Shown: positions 17,038 through 25,547 of the stretch, in pieces
How the letters are laid out: each line of letters opens with the position of its first letter
Numbering within the stretch: the stretch's first letter is position 1
Assembly (NCBI RefSeq): GCF_001583495.1
Contig: NZ_LQAQ01000015.1
Coordinates: 124,001 to 188,000 of the forward strand
Length of the DNA: 64,000 bases
Source: Flammeovirga sp. SJP92
Lineage (GTDB): Bacteria; Bacteroidota; Bacteroidia; Cytophagales; Flammeovirgaceae
Direction of reading: 5' to 3'
Translations under genes and position numbers: made by a program
The notes under the pieces: model-generated
The model's input: the letters and a program-made list of their open reading frames with translations, nothing else
What the model was told of the DNA's origin: nothing
Database searches by the model: none

Positions 17038-18138
17038 ATGAAAAAACAATTTTCCTTCATTTTTTTGCTACTTATGATCGGTACTTCTTATGCACAAACA
17101 AAAGTGTATAATATGCCAAAATCTATTACAACAGATCATTCAAGCTTCACATTCGAAAAAGTAAAATCTTCTACTTCTAGTTATTACATTAATTATAAGG
17201 CTAAAAACACTGGAAACGGTTACCTTATTATTGACCGTAATGAAACTGCTTTATCAATGAATCAGGGTGAAGTTAGACCTACTAAAACGCAATACGTTTT
17301 AAAACCGGGAGATAGCAAAACGATTTACAATGAGTTCCGTGCAAAACTTCCTGTAAAAGCAAATGCGGACCAATTCTTTCTTCAAATGAAAGGTATCCGT
17401 TATGCAAAAGCACCAGGGACAGCTGTAAAAACTGAAGCTTTAACAGTAGCTGAAAAAGCAGAAAAAACGTATGGTAATTTCCATGTAAAAGTGATGGAAC
17501 ATAATGTTTATTCTGATAGAGTATATGTTCAGGTGAAATGTTCATTCCAAGGAAAGGTGGGACAATTAGGTTATTTAGATCTTACAAAGATTAATGTTTC
17601 AGGAGGAGAACCGAAGATTGTGAAGAAAGGTGATATCATCTTCCCTAACAAATCGTATACTTTCTCAATGAACATTTCTCCTAATGGTGAAGCAGTTGTA
17701 ATCGATTGGGCTGACGCAATTCAAGTGCTTCAATTAGAAGAGGTAAGCATCGAGAATGTTGATATCAGAAGCACAACTTATGTAGAAAAAAAGGAAGAAG
17801 TTAAGGAAGCACCTAAGGAAGAGAAAAAAGAAGTTGCAAAAGATTGCGAGATGAGCTTTGCAGACTTTTCTAAATTGAAAAATGATATTAAAGCTGAAAT
17901 GAATGCAGGTGGCAAATCTGTAGAAATGGCCAATGAGTTTTTGATGGAAAAAGGATGCATCAGCACTGCTCAAGTAGTAGATTTGATGGGTGTTTTCAAC
18001 TTGGATGGAAAAAGATTAGCGTTTGCTAAAATGGCATTTGAGTACACTTCTGACAAGTCAAAATATCATATGGCAGTTGGAAAACTTTCTTATGTAAAAA
18101 ATAAAGAAGCTTTGGAAGAGTTTTTAGGTCACCAATAA
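17038..18138 (+). CDS. Secreted protein with C-terminal DUF4476
   Basis: 366 residues from the ATG at 17038, chosen because it opens directly with a signal peptide (MKKQFSFIFLLLMIGTSYAQ). An in-frame upstream start adds seven poorly fitting residues. The first ~240 residues are beta-rich, exported and without a named family. A Lys/Glu-rich linker (about 250-272) leads to DUF4476 at ~275-366, with the family's C-x(n)-F...K and CISTAQVVDLMGVFNLDGKR pattern. DUF4476 is common in Bacteroidota envelope proteins of unknown function. The gene is monocistronic and closed by a strong terminator. Confidence 0.8.
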   Translation: MKKQFSFIFLLLMIGTSYAQTKVYNMPKSITTDHSSFTFEKVKSSTSSYYINYKAKNTGNGYLIIDRNETALSMNQGEVRPTKTQYVLKPGDSKTIYNEFRAKLPVKANADQFFLQMKGIRYAKAPGTAVKTEALTVAEKAEKTYGNFHVKVMEHNVYSDRVYVQVKCSFQGKVGQLGYLDLTKINVSGGEPKIVKKGDIIFPNKSYTFSMNISPNGEAVVIDWADAIQVLQLEEVSIENVDIRSTTYVEKKEEVKEAPKEEKKEVAKDCEMSFADFSKLKNDIKAEMNAGGKSVEMANEFLMEKGCISTAQVVDLMGVFNLDGKRLAFAKMAFEYTSDKSKYHMAVGKLSYVKNKEALEEFLGHQ

Positions 18139-18167
18139 ACTATTCAAAATAGCGTTTTAATTGAACA

Positions 18168-18206
18168 AGAGGCTGTTTCATAACAAGTGTATGAATCAGC
18201 CTCTTT
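18168..18206 (+). terminator. Rho-independent terminator of the DUF4476 gene
   Basis: AAGAGGCTG pairs with CAGCCTCTT, and the stem extends inward with TTCATA/TATGAA. A run of T follows. It starts 30 bp after the stop codon. Confidence 0.85.
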
Positions 18207-18301
18207 TTCTATTTTTTAGGTTTTTCCGGTGATTAAGAGTATTTCCATTTTTTGTTTATTTATCCACTACTTGTTACACTCAAAGCAATGAGTGGATAAA
18301 T

Positions 18302-18410
18302 AAAGGTCAATTCTGAATGTATAGTTATCAAAAACTGACCTTTATGTTTTTACCTATCCTTCTCTTTGGTTTAAGTTCTAAGTTGAAACCTTATTCGGTA
18401 AATTAGTCCA
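18302..18410. repeat. Dispersed intergenic repeat, copy 3
   Basis: Same family as 2538-2640 and 15011-15120: AAAGGTCA (18302-18309) pairs with TGACCTTT (18336-18343). The conserved TTTTACCTATCCTTCTCTTTGGTTT and a slightly degraded TAAGTTGAAACCTTATTC follow. It ends 14 bp from the stop codon of the minus-strand gene at 18425. A separate 10-bp inverted repeat (TTTATCCACT 18259-18268, AGTGGATAAA 18291-18300) abuts it on the left. Confidence 0.75.
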
Positions 18411-18424
18411 GAATGCTACTTTCT

Positions 18425-18802
18425 TTACTCCAGTAGAGATTTATTATAAATAGTCGAATCTACAAAAAACATTTTAAACTCTTGATCACCTCTCATAATT
18501 GTCACATAAGGTGAACCTTCTTCTTTAAAGATAGAATCTCCAACTAATAATGAGTCATAAAAAGCTTTTCTTTCATTATTATATAAAACAGCAACTTTCT
18601 TTTCATTATCTAAATGAATATATCTGCTTGACATTCTATTACGTTTTACGATCTTCTCCTTTACCAAACCATTAAATGACTTTTCAAGATATACATCATA
18701 AACTTTTTCTTTATGTGATTTTGAGGAGTAATTATTGATAATCACTTGATAAACAAAAATTGATGTTATAATTATAAAATTGATGATACTGACCTTTTTC
18801 AT
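18425..18802 (-). CDS. Small membrane-anchored protein of unknown function
   Basis: 125 residues. One hydrophobic N-terminal segment (about 5-22) acts as an anchor or uncleaved signal; the rest is a polar extracytoplasmic domain with beta-like stretches (KVAVLYNNERKAFYDSLLVGDSIFKEEG, EFKMFFVDSTIY). The G-DSIFKEEG motif recalls small Bacteroidota proteins found near RHS loci, but I cannot name a family. The gene is alone and is followed immediately by repeat copy 3. Confidence 0.6.
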   Translation of the reverse strand: MKKVSIINFIIITSIFVYQVIINNYSSKSHKEKVYDVYLEKSFNGLVKEKIVKRNRMSSRYIHLDNEKKVAVLYNNERKAFYDSLLVGDSIFKEEGSPYVTIMRGDQEFKMFFVDSTIYNKSLLE

Positions 18803-19014
18803 ATAATTTTGTTAGTTCATATTTCATTTAAAACTCAAGTATTAACTCTGCTCATAACGTTAAATAATACTATCACTTTGAGTTTACTTATTGTATAGAC
18901 TTTATCACTCAATACATTCAAAAAACACCCTATTGGTTAATTAGGGTCTTCACGGAAAGTGTGAATTCAGATTTTAGCCTTTATTATTTTGGTGTGATGT
19001 TATATGTCAGCGAC

Positions 19015-19030
19015 TAATACAATTCTAAAG
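19015..19030. repeat. 16-bp direct repeat, left copy
   Basis: TAATACAATTCTAAAG, identical to 19452-19467. The two copies bracket the 117-residue gene at 19081-19434. Confidence 0.6.
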
Positions 19031-19080
19031 TTCCCGCCAAGATCAGACAGTTATTTTTATTATTAATCTGTACTTCTAAA

Positions 19081-19434
19081 TCACAACCCCAAATCCCTTC
19101 TAGCTCTCGCATTCAATAATTGTAAGGAATCAACTTCTGCTAAAGTCCAACCCTTTGGTGGTGCATACATGTTTTTTTCTAAAGGACATATGACACTAGA
19201 GAAAGAAGGATGATTTCCCGAAAATTCCATTAACCAAATTCTATGTTTAGAACCTCTTAGTGTAGAAGATGAAACAGAGTAAATATAACCATTAACTTTA
19301 TACTTAATTGAAGGGTTTGCACCAACAAATGAATCTACAATACCTACTGTATATCTTTTAGGTGAAAAAGATAAATAAGTGACTATAGGAACTACACATA
19401 ATACGAATACTATAAAAAACTTCTTGTCACTCAT
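19081..19434 (-). CDS. Small membrane-anchored protein of unknown function
   Basis: 117 residues with a single N-terminal hydrophobic segment (FFIVFVLCVVPIVTYLSF, about 6-23). An outside domain follows with the pattern VGIVDSFVG...IKYKVNGYIYSVSSS and a PSFSSVICPLEKN motif. The 'nucleotide-free' layout (short anchor plus about 70-residue beta domain) is common in Bacteroidota hypothetical proteins. No function can be given. The gene is flanked by a perfect 16-bp direct repeat, which may mark an insertion or duplication. Confidence 0.6.
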   Translation of the reverse strand: MSDKKFFIVFVLCVVPIVTYLSFSPKRYTVGIVDSFVGANPSIKYKVNGYIYSVSSSTLRGSKHRIWLMEFSGNHPSFSSVICPLEKNMYAPPKGWTLAEVDSLQLLNARARRDLGL

Positions 19435-19451
19435 ATTGATTTTTTAGAGTG

Positions 19452-19467
19452 TAATACAATTCTAAAG
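19452..19467. repeat. 16-bp direct repeat, right copy
   Basis: TAATACAATTCTAAAG, identical to 19015-19030, 437 bp away. It lies just upstream of the minus-strand gene's start codon. Confidence 0.6.
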
Positions 19468-19697
19468 CTTAAGGTGACGTTGGCACTTAACACCTTCCTA
19501 GGTAGTGAGTATTTATTATTCATTATATTATTATTAGGTTTAGTTTCTTTTATCATAGTTTGCGATTTGTACTATGTGACAATAAATATAATCATCTATT
19601 TTAATTCTTCCATTTTAAAATTGCTGAATAAAAAAATAGGGAATAACCACTAAAAGTGATTACTCCCTCAAGTATATGCTGTGGATTGTGTAAAATA

Positions 19698-22271
19698 TTA
19701 ATTCACCTTCAGTTTTGTAGTAATTACATCTTCTACCATTTCGACCTTAAGAATGTAAATACCTTGTGGAAAACTGTTTTCATTTAAGTAAAGTGACACT
19801 ATTTCCGAAGTTGTTGTATTTTTATTATAAATAACTTGTCCTTGAAGATTGGATATGCTAATGGCAGCATCCTTGTTCAATGGCAATCCTTTGATGTTTA
19901 ATATTCCATTGTTAACCGGGTTTGGATAAAATGTCACCTTATCAAACAACGTTTCTTCTGTTTCTCTTACTCTTGCTGAACTACTCAAATTTGACATATC
20001 ACAAGTGTAGTTGGTAATTTTATTTGCAGAAGTAACAGTCCAAAGTTTAGAATCTGATGTGATCGATATTCTTGATCCTGCACCTGAAATCACCTCATAG
20101 CTACCGCTTCCAATGTATTTTTGAATGGAATTGTTTTCATCTACTACTACAAATTCATCTTTTGCAGCATTGATCGCTATGTCTTTAATTTTAAGCGTAC
20201 CTTTTTTATCCCATCTGTTTCCTAGCCATTGGTAAACATAGCCGTCTGTACCTCTGATCCAAGGTCGGTCGTCGTCCGTTGCCGCAATATCAGTACCTAA
20301 AGTTGTACCGTAAGCTAGTGACCAGCCATCGCCTAAATATTTATAGACTTTACCATCTGACCCAATAGTATATACATTGTTGCTAACGGCAATGTCAACC
20401 CCGATTCCTTTTCTATACACCCATGCATTATTGACATATTGGTATATTCTATTATCAGTACTTACAGCCCACACCCCTGATTGACCAACATCTACTCTTT
20501 TCAGTTCCATTGTATTGTCAACCAAAGTAAAACCATTACTACCATTCGATTGATAGAGATAGTTGTCAGTACCAACCACATATGTAATATCTTGGAAAGC
20601 GCCGATATCTAAAGCATTTCCGCTTTGAAGTACCCAACGGCAAGTTCCTCCACCATTATCACCACCATTATCACCTCCATTGTCACCTCCATTATCTACA
20701 CTCATTGTGTAAGTATAATCATTATAAGCCCAATTATTATTGACCTTGTTCCATAGTCTAACGTAGATGGAACCACTGTTTGGCAGGTTACTTACGGTGT
20801 ATTGCTTAGCTGTAAACTCTCCCCCTGAATTCAAAATATCAGTACTTCCTGCTGAAGTACCCACATATAACCAATGTGCATCACCTTCAATATCCCATTT
20901 GAATTCTACTGAGTTAGATGTGAGTACAGTTCCTTCTCTTGGTAAAATACCGTCAATAGGAGGAACAACAACATCACCGACATTCATCGTATAAGTAAAG
21001 TCCTGATAAGCCCAGTTTCCACTGTTTTGACTCCAAAGACGCACATAGATTGTTCCTGATTTTGGAAGGTTAGATACTGTCAATGATTTTGTAGAGATTT
21101 GTTGACTATTTAAGATTTCAGTACCGCCTGCTGTCGTGCCAACATACATCCAATGATAGTCTCCATCATAATCCCAAGTGAAGTTTACTTGAGAAGTCTG
21201 AAGCACTGTACCACTTTTAGGAGAAATACCTTCCTTGTCTCCTCCTCCGTTATCACCGCCATTGTTACCCAGTCGGTTGCTGACCCAAGATTTTGCAGAA
21301 GAACTAATCACCCAACGCATATCTCTCTCAAAGAAATTTACTAAATCACGGTCAGCAGATAAACTCCAAATCTTATAGACATTGTCTCTACATTCTTGAT
21401 AAGAAGTTCTACTTGAACGGTCGCTCACCACATTGCTTTCTAGGTAACGGTATACTTGCTTAATCCAAGCATCTCCACCAAAGTTCTCATAAGAATAGAT
21501 GATCATACCTGTCATAAGGTCATTTACACTGGATTGCTGTCTCCATGGCAAACGATCTTTTCTCCATGTATTGTCAAAATTGTACTGAGTGTTGTTTAAG
21601 TAATACTCAAACTTGCTGACCATCCCTTCTCTAAATTGAGCAAGGCTTTGACCATAATAAAGAAGTTCATAGTTTAATGATGTGGGAATCATAACTGCTT
21701 GAGCATTGTTAAACCCAACAGTCCACCAACCCCAATTGGATGAGTTGTCGTTCATCACCCAGTCGAACTTGTTGTTGAAACGACTTAAGTAAAAGTTTCT
21801 TGCCGTTTCATAAAGGAATACTTGATGAATAGCATTTCTACCACTGTTTGCTGCATTGTACACTTCATCGAACAATACTTTTCCAGTAGACATACCTCTT
21901 GTACCATGGTATGCTAATCCACCATAACCGCAGTTGTCAACTACAATTTCGATGACAGGCAATCCTCTATAACTAGATTGTTTTGGTAGATTGGAAAGTC
22001 CTGAAAACTCAACGAATTTGGCATCCATTGCATCCAAAATATTAAGGACTCTATTCATTGTTGTTGCAGATCTACTCGAAGGTGTTTCTCCTTCTATCAT
22101 TACTACAACTCGGTTTCCGATCCACGCTGTGGCACTTTTAGTACCTACACAACTTGGAACTTTAAATGTAAAAGTAGTTTGTTCTGGAGTGGCCGCTTTT
22201 ACATTTCCGGCCATTAATACCAAACAAACAATCATGAAAATAGATTGAAGTCTAAGTAAACAGTTAATCAT
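19698..22271 (-). CDS. T9SS-exported multidomain protein with tectonin-like repeats
   Basis: 857 residues. A signal peptide ends near residue 27 (NVKAA). Residues ~28-335 form an unassigned domain with many aromatics and no HExxH. Two tandem ~85-residue beta modules (about 348-430 and 436-520) share the G-TVLxS..V.F.WD..GD.HW.YVGT signature and the IYVRLW end. A GGDN linker (about 524-541) leads to tectonin/beta-propeller repeats (about 543-765; DIAVSNNVYTIGSDGKVYKY, DIAATDDDRPWIRGTDGYVYQW). A type IX sorting domain begins at FYPNPV (about 778). Tectonin repeats bind glycans in known lectins, so surface or secreted carbohydrate binding is a reasonable inference. The gene is transcribed alone. 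Confidence 0.8.
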   Translation of the reverse strand: MINCLLRLQSIFMIVCLVLMAGNVKAATPEQTTFTFKVPSCVGTKSATAWIGNRVVVMIEGETPSSRSATTMNRVLNILDAMDAKFVEFSGLSNLPKQSSYRGLPVIEIVVDNCGYGGLAYHGTRGMSTGKVLFDEVYNAANSGRNAIHQVFLYETARNFYLSRFNNKFDWVMNDNSSNWGWWTVGFNNAQAVMIPTSLNYELLYYGQSLAQFREGMVSKFEYYLNNTQYNFDNTWRKDRLPWRQQSSVNDLMTGMIIYSYENFGGDAWIKQVYRYLESNVVSDRSSRTSYQECRDNVYKIWSLSADRDLVNFFERDMRWVISSSAKSWVSNRLGNNGGDNGGGDKEGISPKSGTVLQTSQVNFTWDYDGDYHWMYVGTTAGGTEILNSQQISTKSLTVSNLPKSGTIYVRLWSQNSGNWAYQDFTYTMNVGDVVVPPIDGILPREGTVLTSNSVEFKWDIEGDAHWLYVGTSAGSTDILNSGGEFTAKQYTVSNLPNSGSIYVRLWNKVNNNWAYNDYTYTMSVDNGGDNGGDNGGDNGGGTCRWVLQSGNALDIGAFQDITYVVGTDNYLYQSNGSNGFTLVDNTMELKRVDVGQSGVWAVSTDNRIYQYVNNAWVYRKGIGVDIAVSNNVYTIGSDGKVYKYLGDGWSLAYGTTLGTDIAATDDDRPWIRGTDGYVYQWLGNRWDKKGTLKIKDIAINAAKDEFVVVDENNSIQKYIGSGSYEVISGAGSRISITSDSKLWTVTSANKITNYTCDMSNLSSSARVRETEETLFDKVTFYPNPVNNGILNIKGLPLNKDAAISISNLQGQVIYNKNTTTSEIVSLYLNENSFPQGIYILKVEMVEDVITTKLKVN

Positions 22272-23203
22272 TTTAATTGTAATTTTTGCTGTGAAGAAGT
22301 ACCCGAAATGAAGAAAAGGGATGTTTCGTACACCATAGTTAAAACTATGGGTAGGTGATAATCCAACCTGAGCAAGACTGAAGTCTTGAGGGGGGTTGGT
22401 AACGTAGGCAACACTTCAGTGTTGGTGGAGTCTGTATCACTTGCCCATGACTTCAGTCGTGGTGCACGCTATTTTAGTTTTTATTTTTCAGCCCAATCAA
22501 AGCAGACCTATAACGTATTGCTGTCACTACGTCATCAAAACCTAGCAAAGAATAGGAGAATACCCATTTACTTTATTCCAAGTACTATGAATATGTGGAC
22601 GACCCACAAAAAAAGTGTAGACAGTGAATAACCATATCCTACCCTGCAGTGTATTCAATAGGTATTCGACTTAAATAAAAGTTTATGGAAGTTGGCTTTA
22701 ACAGAGAAGCCGATTAATTAATTAATTTATTTATTCAATAATTAGTTATCTCTTAATTTGAGAGCTGTCATAATTAAAAGAAGAATGCATTTAAGATTTC
22801 AGAACTTACGATTTGCTGTAGCTTTTCATTTTTGTTGAAAAATATTTACGGTGCAAACATATAAAGATCAACTCCAATACACAGGGATAAAATTGTGAGT
22901 TTTAAGGGGGTATTTTTTTATTCTTCAAGAAGTGTAATTATCACAAAATAGGCGATTTACCACGTTTTTGAACACTTAAAAGCCATTTTCGACTCTAAAA
23001 GTGAAGGATTATTCAAATAAAAAAGTTTAGCAAGTTGAAAGAAAAATCACCCCTCTATAAATCTATTTTTTTCAGAGAAACGTTGTTTGTCAAATATGCT
23101 TGTTCATTTATTTTGTGGTTAGATAGAGTTGTTGTCGGGTTGGCTGGAATTTTTATTATTGTTAGACATAACTGATGTCTGTAATTTACAAATGTATTAG
23201 AAT
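22272..23203. other. 932-bp intergenic region
   Basis: The first 200 bp hold a cluster of REP-like hairpins (22333-22462). The rest is AT-rich, with no credible coding frame, tRNA or named element. An 81-codon plus-strand frame across the hairpins uses a weak start and has no protein-like features. Confidence 0.5.
22333..22462. repeat. Cluster of four short REP-like palindromes
   Basis: Four hairpins with 2-nt loops: CCATAGTT-AA-AACTATGG (22333-22350), CAAGACT-GA-AGTCTTG (22373-22388), CAACACT-TC-AGTGTTG (22409-22424) and CCATGACT-TC-AGTCGTGG (22445-22462, one G-T pair). Two are preceded or followed by GTAG and GGTGG-type sequences. The CTTCAG loop and GTAG tetranucleotide resemble REP sequences and the ends of IS200/IS605-like elements. 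No transposase gene is present. Confidence 0.65.
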
Positions 23204-24097
23204 CTAATAAAGCTCTAATACCTGTAAAGATTCAATAAATACTTTTTCATAAAAACTTAGATAAAAGTTATATAACAACATTATGTTTTCAATATAAAAA
23301 GTGATTTTCTTTTTCGTTAATTCTTCAGTATCCCTCTCGTGTTTTACAGATAACTCCAAACTGTCAAAAAAGTATCCGTATTTTAAAAAAATATTTTTTA
23401 TACCAAACTCATCATTTTCTTGATTAGTATCAAGGATAACTGAATCAATGTCTCTAGGTATAGAGGTATCAATCAGCTCAATATAAAAACGTGGTATACC
23501 TACCATAGCTTTCTGTAACTCTGCTTTCATTATTTTAGCATTATAGGAAAATGCGATATGAAAACGATCATTTATTTTTTTCGTAAACCTTTTCAAGCCT
23601 TTTTTTGAAAATTTAGGATTATAAAAAAAACCTTCAGATAAGTTTTCTGACATTACATTCATGATAAATTTACTTATATTTTTATCATGATAAACCCTAT
23701 GACCACTGGATGCATTCTCTTTTTCTTTATCAGTTTTTGGAGGTTTAAAGAAACTATCTCCCTCCCCTATGGATGGGTTAAAAGAATAATTATCCCAGTT
23801 AATAGGTGTCTTCTCCTTCCTTTTTAAAAATTGGAGGAAGTCACGGTTTAGTCTTTCTTTTATACAATCGTAATTCCCACCACATTCCCCAAAATAGTTA
23901 ATAATATAAGATCTATGATTCTTAAACATTTTATCCAAATATTCTTTCTGAGAAGCAGGAGTGAAGATTAGTATACTAGAATGGTGAGTATTGAAATCTT
24001 CATTCAATGAAGTTCTTAAATACTCTTTCATCATTGTTTTTAACTCTTCATCATGTTCTTTGCATTTTTCAAAAAATACTTTGTTAAATACTTCCAT
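23204..24097 (-). CDS. Orphan cytoplasmic protein of unknown function
   Basis: 297 residues, no signal peptide or TM segment, strongly charged and rich in Lys, Phe, Tyr and Asn. Visible features are a helical N-terminus, a polar patch about 115-135 (PPKTDKEKENASSGHRVYHDKN), and a C-terminal helical part with LLYNFYLSFYEKVFIESLQ. I recognise no family. It is isolated by >500 bp on both sides. High AT content and strongly biased composition are compatible with horizontal origin, but this was not measured. Confidence 0.65.
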   Translation of the reverse strand: MEVFNKVFFEKCKEHDEELKTMMKEYLRTSLNEDFNTHHSSILIFTPASQKEYLDKMFKNHRSYIINYFGECGGNYDCIKERLNRDFLQFLKRKEKTPINWDNYSFNPSIGEGDSFFKPPKTDKEKENASSGHRVYHDKNISKFIMNVMSENLSEGFFYNPKFSKKGLKRFTKKINDRFHIAFSYNAKIMKAELQKAMVGIPRFYIELIDTSIPRDIDSVILDTNQENDEFGIKNIFLKYGYFFDSLELSVKHERDTEELTKKKITFYIENIMLLYNFYLSFYEKVFIESLQVLELY

Positions 24098-24635
24098 GAT
24101 ATGAATTATTATAGTGTTTTAGTGTCAAAAAATAGTTGCTATGTAAGCTAAAAAGTAGCTGTAAGATCAAAGACTATTAAAATGGCATGTTAGTTCTTAA
24201 ATCTGAAAGCTTATACAACTCTCGGCATAAATGATGCCTATACTACATAAAACTTAAAAATTGTAGTACAATCATAAATACAACTTAAAAAAGAAGATAG
24301 TTTATGAAATCCTATATTGACAGAGGATTCAATCATTAAACTATGAAGACGTTTTGTTATTATAGAATATCCCAATTAAAAAGCACAAGCGACACCTAAC
24401 GGTTGAACACTTGTGCCTGAATAATTTGATCATAATTGGAAGTAAGTACTAAGTCAAAAATAAATCATAGTTAATTCTAATTTATTTTTTGTGAGTACAA
24501 CGCTGAAAAACGTATTAATAGTGGTTCTATTAAAAGTTTTTTGAAGGACGTAATCGCAAAACAATAAATAGAATTAGTATGAGATAATTTTGAATTTGTA
24601 CTTAATACTTTGGAAATGTGATAAGAGATATTCTA
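24098..24635. other. 538-bp intergenic region
   Basis: AT-rich with no credible coding frame. A loose inverted repeat, GCACAAG ... CTTGTGC, lies near 24381-24415. Nothing else is recognised. Confidence 0.4.
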
Positions 24636-25547
24636 TCAAACTTCTTTCAAAGGCACCCCTGTTTCTTGTAAGGAGACTTTCTTCACTTCATCAATGATTT
24701 CTCCTGTTCTTAGAATTTCCTTTTTCAAAAAGCCTCCGATTTCAGCTTCCACGAGCGGGCCTTTTGTGATACCCCCTCTGATATTTTGAATTTTAAAATT
24801 ATGAGGAAGTTGAATTAATTGTCTGAAGAAGGCGACTCCTTGATCGTAAAAATTATATTCTTTGGTGTTTTCCCAAAGGCAAAGCATTCCATCTAAATCA
24901 TAAGAAGCAATAGTTCCTTGGTATTTAGGTAAGATTTGATTCACCTGATGCGTGTAATCTTGAAGGGCATTGAGTTGTGCATTGATCTCTTGAACTCCAT
25001 AATTCCACCTAACATATAAGGCCACATATTCTTTTTCTTTGGGTTGGTAGAACCTTGAAAATACCATATCAAAAAGTTCTGTAGTGCCCATAAACTTATC
25101 CACTTCAAAAATAAAGTGATAGAGACCAAAAAGAACAAACATATAAATCCATCTTGCCAGAAAGAAATTTGAATTAAACGAGGCAATAAGATGATGCAAG
25201 GCTTCTCTGAAGGATAAATCATCCGAAACCATACCTTTTATAATATCTTCAAGAACAATTGCCATAAAAATCACAACTGTGTAAAGCAGTGATTTCATAA
25301 TAACTACATTCAATAATTTTGTTCTACCTAATTTCAGATCGATACCTACTGTTTCAAGAATAACAACAATTTTACCTATAAGCGCCGCTGAAAAAGTAGC
25401 CGCTCCAAAATAACCGGCCTTCAATTCTACTTCTTTGACCATTAAACCCACCAATAATACCAATAGATTGAAACCTATAGCGAAGTAGGAAGTGACTAAA
25501 AATGTCTTTTTAACTTCGTGAATAATTTTGTCTTTGAGTTTACTCAT
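24636..25547 (-). CDS. Membrane protein with degenerate adenylate/guanylate cyclase-like domain
   Basis: 303 residues. Four hydrophobic segments fill the first ~170 residues. The C-terminal ~115 residues resemble a class III nucleotide cyclase: LPKYQGTIASYDLDGMLCLW aligns with the metal-Asp/GD segment, and IRGGITKGPLVEAEIGG with the RxGIxxGxVvxGxxG segment, before a GEIIDEV element like GD-x-VN. The usual first metal Asp segment appears replaced (LYVRWNYG), so activity is doubtful. The gene overlaps the MATE gene by 8 bp and is the last member of a kinase-MATE-cyclase-like operon. The domain assignment rests on motif layout only. Confidence 0.6.
   Translation of the reverse strand: MSKLKDKIIHEVKKTFLVTSYFAIGFNLLVLLVGLMVKEVELKAGYFGAATFSAALIGKIVVILETVGIDLKLGRTKLLNVVIMKSLLYTVVIFMAIVLEDIIKGMVSDDLSFREALHHLIASFNSNFFLARWIYMFVLFGLYHFIFEVDKFMGTTELFDMVFSRFYQPKEKEYVALYVRWNYGVQEINAQLNALQDYTHQVNQILPKYQGTIASYDLDGMLCLWENTKEYNFYDQGVAFFRQLIQLPHNFKIQNIRGGITKGPLVEAEIGGFLKKEILRTGEIIDEVKKVSLQETGVPLKEV

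Noticed and set aside
2538-18410. Integron attC-like gene cassette sites
   Set aside because: The repeat blocks lack the RYYYAAC and GTTRRRY core sites in the right arrangement; no integrase is nearby.
22386-22631. 81-codon plus-strand frame over the REP-like hairpins
   Set aside because: Weak TTG start, composition unlike protein, and it runs through the palindromes; no family recognised.
24381-24415. GCACAAG/CTTGTGC inverted repeat
   Set aside because: Short, imperfect and not near a gene end; no supporting context.
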